Notes: generated by a model from the letters alone, not told the origin. Shown: positions 1-10,278, counted from the first letter of the stretch. The stretch is 18,361 nucleotides of DNA from Tricholomella constricta (GCA_013368375.1 JAACJP010000104.1:1-18361), one strand, 5' to 3'. Translations and numbers: made by a program.

Positions 1-365
1 GGTCCGCAGATCCCCCGCTAGCCCCCCCCCCCGATGCAGTGCTGGGTGTGCCCCAAAACAACGACCCGCGGAGGTCCGCAGGGGTGGGCAACCCCCCGCT
101 GCTAGGCCCGCTGCAGTGCTGGGTGTGCCCACGGACAACGACCCGCGGAGGTCCGCAGGGGTGGGCAACCCCCTGCTGCTAGGCCCGCTGCAGTGCTGGG
201 TGTGCCCCAAAACAACGACCCGCGGAGGTCCGCAGATCCCCCGCTAGCCCCCCCCCCGATGCAGTGCTGGGTGTGCCCACGGACAACGACCCGCGGAGGT
301 CCGCAGATCCCCCGCTAGCCCCCACCCTGCCACCCCCACAGCACTGTATAGGCCCGCTGCAGCAC
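1..365. repeat. GC-rich tandem repeat, 71-77 bp units
   Basis: Four full units start with ggtccgcag at 1, 73, 150 and 227, and a fifth partial unit starts at 298. Each full unit ends in acaacgacccgcgga. Two variants of the left half occur: units 1, 4 and 5 read cagatcccccgctag, and units 2 and 3 read caggggtgggcaac. Two variants of the right half occur independently of the left: ccccaaaac in units 1 and 3, and cccacggac in units 2 and 4. No coding role is visible, and open frames across it are by-products of the repeat. Confidence 0.9.
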
Positions 366-384
366 CAGCGGGCCCGCTGGTACA

Positions 385-543
385 GTGCCACACGGCTACA
401 TGTAGGGGCCCCGCTGGCACCGTGCCAAACGGCTACATGTAGGGGCCCCGCTGGCATTGCAGCGGCCCCGCTGCCGTCAAGTACGGTACAATGTATTGCC
501 CCGCTGGACAGTAGGACACGCTACATTGTAGTGCCCCTACCTG
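385..543. repeat. 37-bp tandem repeat with palindromic core and decayed copies
   Basis: Two near-identical 37-bp units lie at 385-421 and 422-458. Each contains the perfect palindrome ctacatgtag and a second palindrome ggggcccc. Looser copies with gtacaatgtattgccccgctgg and ctacattgtagtgcccct continue to about 540, ending at the left border of the 5' LTR. The stretch has no recognisable gene. It may be host satellite-like DNA or part of an older element. Confidence 0.8.
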
Positions 544-1017
544 AGTTCTCCTCTCTGGGCGCACGGAGTACGGGATGCCGGATAGCCTGTCGACGACCAC
601 GCACGTTCGCATGCCAAGGCCCCAACCCGGCGACAACCAGACCCGATTGGAAATTAACCTACGAAAACGTCTTGCCCAGTCGTTCGCCGAAGATCCGGCC
701 GCACCACGGAGTCCCGCCTCCAGGAGCCACGCTTGATCACGAGCTCAACCCGATCACGAATCCGACCCGACGACTCCAGCCGATCAAAAGTTCCCTTTGC
801 CAAGTCGACGAGCGCCACACTCCTTAAAAAGGGTCGCGCGGTACCAAGCTTGGCGGTGCTTCTCTCAATAAACCAGTAAAAACACCTGCCTCGAGTCGGT
901 TGCATAGTATAAAACATACCCATGTAGTACCTACTTCCCGCAGTGAATTACAGCCCGTATTTTCCCTCACACTCAGAGTGAATAGCTCAAAACCGTCGTC
1001 TCTGTCGTCTCTGCACC
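544..1017 (+). repeat. 5' LTR of element 1
   Basis: This 474-bp stretch recurs at 12569-13057 in the same orientation. The two copies differ by five substitutions, all C/T, and by three indels of 3, 17 and 1 bp. It carries a TATA-like TTAAAAA at 824-830 and AATAAA at 867-872, the usual order in an LTR where transcription starts and ends. Homology stops sharply at both ends. The repeat does not begin with TG or end with CA as most LTRs do, so the true left border may lie elsewhere. The identical 5-mer acctg sits just left of this copy (539-543) and at the right end of the other (13055-13059). Confidence 0.88.
824..872 (+). promoter_or_regulatory. LTR TATA-like box and poly(A) signal
   Basis: TTAAAAA at 824-830 is followed about 40 bp later by AATAAA at 867-872. 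The pair is conserved in the 3' copy at 12846-12852 and 12889-12894. The arrangement fits U3 promoter then R-region polyadenylation signal; the start site itself cannot be placed from sequence alone. Confidence 0.5.
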
Positions 1018-1398
1018 GTTCTCACCGTACAAACCGTCGCCGCCATCGCAAAACTCGTAACCGCCGTCTCTGTCCTCGTATTCGTCGCCCGAACCCGTGA
1101 GTTCTCCGTATTAACTTCGTTCGTCTCGTTGTCGCACGACCGACATCAAAGTCGCATCGCCGACCCGTTCATCTGGAACGTCGTACCCCATCGCCTTCGT
1201 CGTATCACCGTCGGTTCGACTATTACGAGTCGGATCGCCTTTTACCTACATTAAACAACCCTTACAAACCCTGCACACTCGCGTGTTTGGGAACTTTTAA
1301 CACTTCTCCCCCCATAGTTGTTAGTTGTTTTGTTGTTGTGCACAGCACCTACAGGCCTTCTAGCTCTATCATTCTGGAGCCCACCGCGAGGGTTTTAA
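1018..1398 (+). other. Untranslated leader of element 1
   Basis: This stretch lies between the 5' LTR and the first Gag-like reading frame and has no convincing gene. It begins gttctcaccg rather than TGG, so no ordinary tRNA primer-binding site is evident directly after the LTR. Confidence 0.5.
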
Positions 1399-3019
1399 AA
1401 GCCACCGCCGAACACGCAACCTCATTCCTCTTTTCATAAAAACCTACGACTCGTCGACCATTCCGCCCGCAACCGACAAGAAGCTAAAGCCCGAACCCTC
1501 CGTGCCGAAATTCGTGCTGCTCTCGGACAAGCCGACACCGACTCAGAATCGCTCTCCCCGTTCTTCCGCTCAGTAACCCCACACCGCGCGATCCATAACA
1601 ACCTCAGCCCGCTCTTCTATAGCCCTTCGTCGACACATCGTCGCCTACCCCGACCGATCAAACACCGTCCCCGAACCAACCGCAACCCGACCTAGCTTTC
1701 GACCCCTTTGCGTCGGAACCTCCTACCACCGATCAAGGAGTTGAATTTAGACTCCCCTATCTATCGCCCGCGACCCCAGAAATCTCAGATTCTTCTTCAC
1801 CGTCGTATTCCCCCTCCCGTCCCCTATCCCGAAACCATACCATCTATCATGGCACAACCACCAATCATTTAAAAGCCGATGCCCGCACGCGGACAAAGCT
1901 CGGCGCCGACGTTCGTGCCCGAACGCGCGCGTGAACTGCGCCGATATTTCTCGGACTTAAATCATCTCTTCATCGAGTGTAACGTCGTAGATGAACAAGA
2001 AAAGAAAACGCACACTACGCGATACACCGACATCGATACCGCGGATCTGTGGGAGCAACTTGACGAGTTCGCAGTCGGTACCACATACGACGATTGGCGA
2101 AAAGCGATAATGGCGCTTTACCAGGCGCAAGCGAAGAAAGAAAGTATTCAATGGCCGACCTCGACTACCTGATCAGAGAACGACACCGACTCGGGATCCA
2201 GTCGAATAGTGACCTCGGGGAATATTACCGACAGTTCCTTTCTGTTACCCAGTTCCTTGTCAGCAAAAACCGACTTTCGATAAACGAACGCGACCGCCAA
2301 TTCCGTCGCGCGTTCCAGTCCGATCTATGGTCAAAGATCCATCGCAGGCTCGAGATCCTAAATCCGAACCACCATCCCGACGACCCCTACGCCACGGAAA
2401 CCGTTCGCGCTGCGGCTGAACATATCCTCCACGGAACAAACGCCGGCCAACGACAGGAAGCGCCACCGGGGCGCCCCCACAAATTACGATCACGCCAAGC
2501 GGGTCGTTAACGGGCGCGACCAAGTCGCCTAGCACGGGACAGCCCCTCAAGTTGGAAGAGCTCTACGAAAGAATCAACCTGTTGGAACAACATATCCAAC
2601 GCTTAGGACAAGACAAAGGAGGCGACGGCGGGCCGACCGAATCAGTCACCTAATGACAACTGCCACTTCTGCGGTGGTGAAGGACATTATATTCCTAACT
2701 GTCCCATACATCAAACATACGCGACGAAGGACGCTGCCGACGAACCGACGACAACAAGATAGGCCTACCAAGGCGCGCGCATACCGGCGGGAACTCCAGG
2801 TCGATACATAAAAGACAAGTTAGAATGGCACAGCGCAACCCCGGCCAAATGGCGACAGGACAGCTATCAGCGAACGCGAACCCGACCGAAAGCATGATGT
2901 TGGAAATACTACAGTTTAACGACGTCACCGACCATGACCTGAAAATCGAGGATCGCATGATCGTGTTAGAACGAGAACTCAACACCCTGCGCGCAAGGAA
3001 AGAGGTGTTCGACGGGTAG
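1399..3019 (+). pseudogene. gag: gag of element 1, frameshifted
   Basis: This is the structural capsid/nucleocapsid region of a Ty3/gypsy element. An open frame without ATG at 1399-1692 holds a charged segment (KARTLRAEIRAALGQADTDS) and ends in TAG at 1693. The best block is 1879-2510: it starts MPARGQSSAPTF, contains RELRRYFSDLNHLF and EKKTHTTRY, shifts frame near 2118 inside ctttacc, and continues as PGASEERKYSMADLDYL through NPNHHPDDPY. A coiled-coil segment (LEELYERINLLEQHIQRL) follows at about 2552-2610 in another frame. A CCHC zinc knuckle with exact C-X2-C-X4-H-X4-C spacing lies at 2661-2702 in yet another frame. The tail at 2825-3019 includes RMIVLERELNTLRARKEVF. At least four frame changes are needed, so an intact Gag is not made. 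The family match is from general knowledge of agaricomycete elements. Confidence 0.8.
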
Positions 3020-3579
3020 AACTTATTAGCCGCGCACCGCAAAAGCGACCCGTCACGTCGAAACCGTTCAGACGCCGACCAACCAAGGATCGCACCAGTC
3101 AACAAATCAGCGCCCGCGTCGCACCGTCTCGGACGCGACGAAGGCAAGCCAAGGCTCCCCCGCCACCGTCCAACATACCTCTGACCCCAGTACCAAGACC
3201 GACGCCACAGGCAATGCCCGCGACCAGACTCCAGTACACCCTTTCTCTAACATTCCTGAGAACCGATACATCCCCCCTACCACGCGAAACTTAGCCGCCA
3301 CGGAGAAGGCGAAAGCCGACAGTGCGTACGCACACAAGCGCCCATTACAGATCCGACCAAATCAACGACTCTATTCGAACGCGCACTCGACGCCACCATA
3401 CCGGTCACAGTTCGAACTCTGCGGGTAGCAGAGGTTCGCGGAAAGTTTAGGGAAGCTAATACACCGAAGCATCGTCGCCGGCAACCTCACAACGGTATAC
3501 CAAGAAGTCCCCACGTCGGCGTTCATGAGGAACTCGACGCACTACCTTGCGAATCCAACAGCGACAACGCGACGCCACC
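3020..3579 (+). other. Gag-protease linker, decayed
   Basis: The region between the Gag tail and the protease holds short Arg/Pro/Ser-rich open stretches in changing frames and no recognisable domain. It probably encoded the low-complexity linker upstream of the protease. I see no separate gene here. Confidence 0.4.
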
Positions 3580-4123
3580 GCCCGGAGCGCTAGTCACCGG
3601 CGACATCTACGACACGTATTACCAGACACTACTACCGGCGAGCATCCGGACCGACTGATCGTCGCAATGGAATCACATGCACTCAGATCGATCATGATAA
3701 TGGTCGACGCGAGAGAACAGATAGAAAGCATCGTCGACAGCGGTGCCAGATCATAGCCATGTCGGAAGAAGTTTGCCATGGACTAGGGGTCAAATACGAC
3801 CCAACTATAGTGCTGCAGATGCAATCAGCGAACGGAACAACCGACCCGTCGCTCGGTCTAGCACGAAACGTACCTTGTACGATAGGAGAGGTCACGCTCT
3901 ACCTCCAAATGCACGTCATTCGCAATCCGCATACGATATACTCCTCGGCCGCCCGTTCGACGTACTTACTTGCTCTAACGTGAAAACGAGATCCGCCGAC
4001 GATACGATCATAACCATCACCGACCCGAACACTCGAGAGGTCATCGCGATACCGACCTTCGCGCGCGGACAACGTCGCCGCCCCAAGACCGACGTAAATT
4101 TTCGTATACTCTCGAGGAAATAA
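3580..4123 (+). pseudogene. pol: Aspartic protease of element 1, frameshifted
   Basis: This is the retropepsin part of pol, which would cut the Gag-Pol polyprotein. The segment LVTGDIYDTYYQTLLP at about 3590 shifts frame to HPDRLIVAMESHALRSI. The active-site DSGA is at 3736-3747. After another frame change come AMSEEVCHGLGVKYD and QSANGTTDPSLGLARNVP, then a third change gives DILLGRPFD (from 3935), the second conserved protease motif, ending at the TAA before 4123. The order DSGA, then flap region, then ILLGRP is as expected for the family, so the domain is complete but split across three frames. Confidence 0.8.
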
Positions 4124-4398
4124 GTCGAGATCACGGCGATCTTGCACTCCTCCTCGAGTACGACCCACTAAGCTATACCCCGACTGTCCTTTCTTTCTGC
4201 GAACTAACCGAATTTAATAGCGACACCTACGACGCGCAACTAGCCTCACTCTACGTCGCGGCATCCGAACTAACCCACCAGCAATCGCCGACCAATCCGT
4301 TAATACCAACTCTACCCCTCGAACGAACGACCCTCTGCACTATTTTACCGAACACGAGCCCCATAACGCCACACCCAATCCCTGACCAACGCCGCCAA

Positions 4399-5532
4399 CA
4401 CCTTCGTTGTGAAAATCAAAGGCGTACAAACCAAAAAGAAGTACAAACCAGTAGCGCAAAAGTGCGATCGATGTCGCAAGCTGTCCCGACCACTTCCGAA
4501 TCGAACGCAAAATATTAGGCGATCCTCTCGCCGACATGCCGACTTGCTCCCAACCCGCCACCTTTCAACCCACAGGCCGCTACACCTAGAGACGAAAAGA
4601 AGACCTAGACCGCGAACACCCGGACTTCCTAACACCCGCGAACGCGCCATTATGCACGACCTCATGTGTAAACAGAACCTCGCGTTCGCATGGGACGATT
4701 CCGAGCGCAGTTTTAGGTCGGATTTCTTTCCCCCATCGATATCCGGTCGTCGCACACACGCCTTGGATCGAGCGCAATATCCCCATACCCCTGGCATCTA
4801 CGAGAAGTTTGCGACATTATCAAAACTAAGCTCGCCGCTGGCGTTTACGAACCGTCCAACTCCAGCTACCGATCGCGTTGGTTTTGCACTCTGAAGAAGA
4901 ATGGCAAGTTCCGCCTCGTCCACAGCCTCGAACCACTCAACCGTGTAACATCCGACACTCGGGGTCACTCCGATACCAGACCATGTCGCTGAACAATTCG
5001 CCGGTCGCATTTGTGGCGCAATGTTAGACCTGTTTGTCGGCTACGACGAACGGCTAATCGCACCATCGTCGCGCGACCTTACCACTTTCCAAACACCTTT
5101 CGGCGCGTTACGCCTAGTCACCTTACCATGGGCTGGACCAACTCCGTCCCAATCTTCCACGACGACGTCACTCACATCCTGCAACCGGAGATCCCGGACT
5201 ATACACTGCCTTATATCGATGACGCTGCTATAAAGGGCTGCAACCAACTTGGTACCCCGACCCCGGACACAGGATTACCGAAAACACACCCCGACAATGC
5301 CGACGTGCGATTCGCGATCTGGGAATTCTTCAACGACGTCAACCGAATCCTTCAGCGCATGAAGTACTGCGGCGGCACCTTCTCCGGCAAGAAGCTGATT
5401 TATGCGCACCACAATTTAAAGTCCTCGGACACGTCTGCACGCGCCCGGTCGCATACCCGACGCGGACCGACTCACCTTTACTGCGTAATTGGAAGTCGTG
5501 CGCCACCCTATCGGAGTTACGCGCGTTCTTAG
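4399..5532 (+). pseudogene. pol: Reverse transcriptase of element 1, frameshifted
   Basis: This is the RNA-dependent DNA polymerase part of pol. Blocks in order are: KIKGVQTKKKYKPVAQK (4412 on), ILGDPLADMP, RERAIMHDLMCKQN and AFAWDDSERSFRSDFFPP (about 4640-4735), then SRWFCTLKKNGKFRLVHSLE (about 4872-4932) in a different frame, MLDLFVGYDERLIAPSSRD (5021 on), FQTPFGALRLVTLP, and after a frame change GWTNSVPIFHDDVTHILQ. The catalytic YIDD is intact at 5212-5223, followed by RMKYCGGTFSGKK. At least five frame changes break the domain. The stretch 4124-4398 before it is decayed linker with no clear motif. Gene order and motif type mark the same Ty3/gypsy lineage as the flanking domains. Confidence 0.82.
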
Positions 5533-6265
5533 GAACGGTCGGTGTGCTAAGGATATTCGTCAAAAACTTTGCTCATCGTGCACACCACCTCGTAAACTAA
5601 CCCGCACAAGGATGCAGTCTTCGAGTTTGGCCCCGACCAGATCGCAGCACAGCGCGACATCGTTGAGGCGATCGCTGAAGCTAAACCCCTCATACCCATC
5701 GACTACGCCTCAGATTCAGGACGCGTCATCCTAGCTGTCGACACTTCACACATAGCAGTCGGATTCTACCTCTGTCAAGCCGACCCCGTCGACCGGAAAC
5801 GACGCAGTACAACCGGTTCGGTTCCATCACACTAAACGACTGCGAATCACGATTTTCCCAACCCAAACTCGAACTTTACGGCCTATTCGCGCGCTTGGCG
5901 CTTTACGACTGTACGTTATAGGCGTCTGCAACCTGGTCGTGGAAGTCGACGCGCGCTACATTAAAGGCATGCTCTCAAACCCCGATATCCAACCATCAGC
6001 TTCCATAAACAGGTGGATTGTATCCGTACTCATGTTCCACTTCGAGCTTGTCCACGTTAAAGGCACGTGCCACGGGCCCGATGGCCTATCCCGTCGCCCT
6101 CGTCAACCCGACGACCCGACCGACAACTACGACACGGAAGAAGCCGACTTCGAAGATTGGGTCGACCGGATGCAAGGACTCATGCACATTATTCAACCGC
6201 TGCCACGGCCGCCGTCACCCTTGCATGTTGTGTCAGATCTTCGCTATGGCCCAGATCTAAAGTAA
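5533..6265 (+). pseudogene. pol: RT connection and RNase H of element 1, broken
   Basis: This part of pol would remove the RNA template during reverse transcription. It starts with FLGTVGVLRIFVKNFAHRAH (about 5527 on), the usual block between RT and RNase H. It continues as FEFGPDQIAAQRDIVEAIAE, then VILAVDTSHIAVGFYLCQAD (about 5728-5787), carrying the first RNase H acidic motif. The last part, 5939-6265, is one open frame with VEVDARYIKGMLSNPDIQPS, NRWIVSVLMFHFELVHVKGT and HGPDGLSRR. It ends at a single in-frame TAA at 6263-6265. The frame is open again from 6266 straight into integrase, so this stop is probably one base change (CAA to TAA is the simplest reading, an inference). Confidence 0.78.
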
Positions 6266-6275
6266 GGAGGAGATG
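6260..6275 (+). promoter_or_regulatory. Candidate central polypurine tract
   Basis: The 16-mer aagtaaggaggagatg is identical to the one at 12375-12390, upstream of the 3' LTR, and shares 14 nt with 10265-10278. It sits between RNase H and integrase near the middle of the element. Its TAA is the in-frame stop that splits pol. A second plus-strand priming site here is an inference by analogy with lentiviruses and Ty1. Confidence 0.4.
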
Positions 6276-7836
6276 GTGGCAGTATACACCGACGCGGCAC
6301 CGCCAGAACCAACGACTCGCAACTCGCAACCGACCCCCCACGACAACCCAGAATCCGTACCGACGATGATACAGGAATAACCGACCCAAATGCGAATTCG
6401 ACCGAAATGTCATACGACGATGTGCCCAGAACTGACGCCGCTAAAGCCCAAGACCAACGCATAAATACCGTCAGACAATGGCTGACCGACCTAGAGCGAC
6501 CAGAAGGTATGTCCGACGATCAGTACGCCACTTTCATTCGCTATGCCACCGGATTCTTCCTAGATGGAACACGACTATGGAGGAGAGACGGGCAAGGAGC
6601 ACATAAACTAGTTGCCCGCCCCAACGCGCGATTAGAGATTCTGCGATCGGTTCACGACAACCTCGGACACAAGCGCTTCTACGCGACACGCGCGACCTTA
6701 CTAGAACGTTTCTGGTGGCCCAACGTCCGTGCCGACGTTGTATGGTTCGTCCAGACATGTCACATATGCCAGATCCAACAAACGACCAAGGTACTGATTC
6801 CCCCGGTCGTCGCGACACCTGCACCACTGTTCGCAAAAATGTACATCGACACTATGCACCTGCCGACATCAAATGGTTTTAAATACATCGTCCAAGGACG
6901 TTGCTCCTTGATTCACTTTCCCGAATGGCGGGCCCTCCGAAAGGAAAACAGCCGCACACTCGGCGACTGGATGTACGAAGACATCATCTGTCGGTGGGGA
7001 GGACTGCGCGAAATCGTAACCGATAACAGGCCAGCCTTCATCAAAGCCGCCAAACACCTCACAAAGAAATACCACATACACAATATTCGAATCTCGGGTT
7101 ACAACTCTAGAGCCAACGGACTCGTCGAACGGTCCCATTTCGACGTCCGACAGTCCCTCTTCAAAGCCGCCGACGGCAACGAAAGCAAATGGTCGCAATC
7201 CGCCTACTCAGTCTTCTGGGCTGAACGCGTCACAATCCGCAAGCGAATGGGATGTTCTCCCTACTACGCCGTGACAGGAACCCAACCCCTTCTCCCACTT
7301 GATATAGTCGAAGCCACGTACCTCCAACCGCCCCCCGACTCTATCCTGTCCTCCACCGACCTCTTGACATGTCGCGCGATCGCCCTACAGAAACGGCGGC
7401 CGACCTAGAGCAGCTACATTCAGACGTATACGCGGCGCGACGACAAGCGGCGATTAGCTTTGAAATTAAACACGCCAGAACCTTACGCGACTATAACTTT
7501 AAACACGGAGACCTCATCCTCATGCGTAACACGAAGATCGAGAAGTCACTCAACCGCAAAATGCGATCTAGATACTTAGGACCACTAGTCGTGATCTCTC
7601 GCAACCGCGGAGGCGCCTACATCCTTTGCGAACTAGACGGTACCGTCTTACATCGCCCTGTGGCGGCATTCCGACTCACTCCCTACTTCGCGCAAAACAA
7701 CATCCTCCTACCCGATAGCGCTCTAGACATAGACACCAAACGACTCAGAGAACTGGAAGCGACGACAATAACCGACGACGAAGACCGACCCGAGGTCGTA
7801 GGCGACGAATCCGAATCGGAAGAAGAACAGAACTGA
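6266..7836 (+). pseudogene. pol: Integrase of element 1, one frameshift
   Basis: This region would insert the DNA copy into the host genome. The reading frame is open from 6266 through 7408, with linker DDVPRTDAAKAQDQRI, then an HHCC-type zinc domain (VHDNLGHK followed by CHIC after a WWP block). The catalytic core has MYIDTMHLP, REIVTDN and NGLVERSHFD; the second Asp and the Glu are separated by 34 residues. After a frame change near 7370-7400 the C-terminal part continues to 7836 with ISFEIKHARTLRDYNFKHGD and RYLGPLVVISRNRGGAYILC, resembling the GPY/F-type module, and an acidic tail ending ESESEEEQN. Only this frame change separates it from an intact integrase, making it the best-preserved plus-strand gene of element 1. 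Confidence 0.88.
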
Positions 7837-8097
7837 TCAACTCGCGTCGATCACCCCTATACCCCTTTATTTAAATTCCATGTTACCAACAAGGCATTCG
7901 CTCCGTCCGACGCCACCCCCCCCTCTCAATCATAATCTTCATCACGCCTTAATTCACACCAAAAGGAAATGCATTACACTACAGTAAATTTAGCCCATTT
8001 TGCGGGCGCTCAGAAAGACGTACACCAAAATATATACAAGGGCAGGCGCGACCAAGACCCCAAGAAGCGCGCACGACCGACCGCCCACCGTTCGCCC
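7837..8097. other. Spacer between convergent pol and antisense gene A
   Basis: This short AT-richer spacer lies between the pol stop and the stop of antisense gene A, which converge on it. It contains cctttatttaaattcc near 7863-7878. I see no open frame that looks like a gene and no defined terminator. Confidence 0.45.
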
Positions 8098-10128
8098 TCA
8101 CTCCACCCCCTCCTCCCCGTAGACGTCGCTGCCCGCGTGCAGCGGGCCCTCGTAGTTCTCATCACTGGCCTCGCCATCGGAACCGCGACCTCCGCCATCA
8201 ACACCGTCGGCCGCGCACATCTGGTCGTACCGATCCTGGAGGAGGCGGACAGCGACAGTCGTGTCCGCAAACTGGTCGTTCAGAGCTGCCAAAGTAGAGC
8301 GGAGGACCTCTACCCGCGCCTCGGTTGTCTGGGACTCCTGGACAAGGCTGCGAAGTAAGGCGTGTCGCGACGACAACGCTCCACGTCGGCACGAGAAAAG
8401 CGTGCAACTGCAGCAGCTGTCGCCTCCCGATCACGCCCCAACCCCACCAAGTCCACATCCGCCGGTAAACACGCACCCTCGGGAATCCGCCCGCGCCGAA
8501 GATAATCCGACCCCAGGAACGGGAGAGTCTCCGCACACTCCAGCGCGATACGTGTAGCGGGAGCACCGATCCCGAACGGCCCGTCGGCCGCGTACAATCC
8601 GCGACGCGTGTCGGTGGGCGACAAAACGATCTGCACGTCGCCGTCGGAATCCTCAACGACGGGACGAAATGGGGCGACGACGAGGCCGCGCACCCGAAGC
8701 TTTGCCACCAGGAGCGACCGACGGAACGCAACCCTTCGACTGTATCTTGCACCGGGCGCAAGTGCCGCTGCCCGGTCGCTGGATACAAGTCTGACTGGCG
8801 CGAACGCAACGCTTGCACTACCAAACGAAGTTAGAAAGAAGCGCCCGACAGAGGAGCCGACCGACACCTCGTACCGGAATGTCGCGAGCGAACCAATCCG
8901 GACACTCGACCTTGAATTCCTCTAACTTCAGCTCCCAGGCGCTGGGGACCGCGGTCATCTTCCGCTTCTTCCCTGCCTCGACGATTACGACCGATCCCTC
9001 ATCGTCCTCCCCCATCACACGCTTGCGTTTTTTGTCGGGTTCCGGGGCGGCCGACGGTGTCGCTGGCTTCGCACCTGAGAAAAGAGTTAAGCGTCGCCCG
9101 CTCACAGGACAAAACACGACGCCAGGACAGAGGGTGGACTCACCCGACCCCACGGGGCGAGCCACTGGACGGGACGTCTGTCAAAATGTAGTCAGGAGGC
9201 GAACAAGGGAATGGGCGCAACGAGGACCTACACCGGGCACCACAGGGAAAGGAAGCGCTGTCGGGCGCCCTCCGCCCGCGGAGATGTAGGCCATCTTACG
9301 CGCACCACCGCCTTTTTTGCCCTCTCCCCGCGGGCGCACCGACGACTCTCCCCCACCAACGGCGGCGTGCGATCGACCGTCCAGAGCGACTTCGGAGACG
9401 GCGCGCGAGAGAGGCGCGAGCGGGTCCCGCATAGGCTCCTCGACGTCCCGCGCCATCCGCGCGGCCATGGCGGCAACGCTCGCTGCTTCCGACGACCGAC
9501 GAAATTCCTCCACCGTACGCGAAACACCATCAGTCGCCACCTTCTTGCATAGTAGCGCCCGCCGGAACTACGGAAGCGGTACCGTCAGCCGCGGGGCCAC
9601 CAAGGTCGGGAACCACGGGGGCACCCCGCCCGCCTCGTCGTCCACATCCATAAGACTCGTCTCCACCGATGCCGCCGACTCGGCAACGGGAGTGACCACA
9701 ACCTTTGACGACGCCGCGGGCTCCTCGGGCGCCACCGACTGCGATGCGCGGCTACCGATCCCCGAACCCAGACGCTGATGCCGCTCCCGACGTCGGCGAG
9801 TGTACTCGTCCTAAGAGGCAAACACGTCAATAAACGTAAGAACACGAACAGCAGAGCGTACCTCGGGACGAAGGCCCAGAAATTGCACAGACCACTCCTT
9901 GTCGCCCTCAATGCCGGCCCAGATCGACGCTAGGGCTTCCGCCTCGTCACCCCACACTCGGCGCTCCCCACTGGCCACCTGAGAGCGCAGGGACTCCACG
10001 CCCTCCAGAATGTCCTCCAAGAGATCAGCATGCATAGGGCGTGCCGCGTCTGCGGGAAGCGATTGCCAGTCGGCCCAGTCCTTTCCCAAGTTCTCCAAGA
10101 CGAGCGAGTAGTCGGGGGCAGGGGTCAT
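8098..10128 (-). pseudogene. Antisense gene A: spliced Zn2Cys6-like protein, damaged
   Basis: Exon 1 (10128-9862, 89 codons) starts MTPAPDYSLVLENLGKDW and carries DWADWQSL. Intron 1 is 9861-9811 (GTACGC..TTAG). Exon 2 (9810-9232) starts DEYTRRRRERHQ and has an in-frame TAG at 9570-9568, either a nonsense change or inside an unrecognised intron. Introns 9231-9178 (GTAGGT, CTGAC, ACAG) and 9143-9075 (GTGAGT..TTTTCTCAG) frame a 34-bp exon. The next exon (9074-8875) has two basic clusters, KKRKR and KKRK, and WELKLEEFKVECPDW. A 57-bp intron (8874-8818) with CTAAC leads to the last exon at 8817, which opens with C-X2-C-X6-C-X8-C-X2-C-X6-C (8817-8728). Two compensating frameshifts near 8660-8690 and 8378 follow, then SSRHALLRSLVQESQ and a Gly/Asp-rich tail ending at 8098. 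The spacing suggests DNA binding; function is unproven. Confidence 0.68.
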
Positions 10129-10242
10129 TGCGAGTCAACAGGAAGAGAGGGAGATAAAAAAAAAAAAAAATTGAACCAAAACAAGGCGCCAAAAATTTTT
10201 CGCACCGCCACCTCCTCCCACGCCACACACGCGCGACGCCTA
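10129..10242. promoter_or_regulatory. Upstream region of antisense gene A with A15 run
   Basis: The 114 bp upstream of gene A's ATG contain a run of 15 A at 10156-10170, read as T on the gene's strand, and the palindromic aaaaattttt at about 10191-10200. It would have to hold gene A's promoter if the gene is expressed. No TATA box is evident, unlike upstream of gene B. Confidence 0.35.
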
Positions 10243-10278
10243 GACTGAGGACAGTCAGCAGTTCAAGTAAGGAGGAGA
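10243..10278 (+). promoter_or_regulatory. Hairpin plus polypurine tract, copy 1
   Basis: GACTG-AGGA-CAGTC at 10243-10256 is a perfect 5-bp inverted repeat with a 4-nt loop. It is followed by ttcaag and the purine run aagtaaggaggaga (10265-10278). The same arrangement, with three mismatches, lies at 12353-12388. In Ty3/gypsy elements such a purine run normally sits just before the 3' LTR and primes the second DNA strand. Here nearly 2.3 kb of other sequence follows, so it looks like a relic or a duplicate. Confidence 0.6.

Noticed and set aside
264..827. 187-codon plus-strand open frame across the left repeats and LTR
   Set aside because: It crosses the tandem repeat, the palindromic repeat and the LTR border, has no domain, and is of low complexity. 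Its openness comes from GC-rich repeats.
1018..1040. tRNA primer-binding site after the 5' LTR
   Set aside because: The sequence after the LTR does not start with TGG and I could not match it to a tRNA 3' end, so no site is called; a self-priming mechanism cannot be judged without further comparison.
4409..4520. CDRC motif in an RT-region frame as a zinc finger
   Set aside because: It arises in the wrong frame just after a frameshift in RT; no further Cys with zinc-cluster spacing follow.
8198..8867. Two long minus frames (208 and 185 codons) as separate genes
   Set aside because: They overlap the last exon and intron of antisense gene A in other frames. Only the part of the 185-codon frame from about 8650 to 8378 is used, as the frameshifted middle of gene A.
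9181..9552. Plus-strand open frames of 110-158 codons opposite antisense gene A (8813-9778)
   Set aside because: They mirror the GC-rich coding strand of gene A, contain no known domain, and run through its introns.
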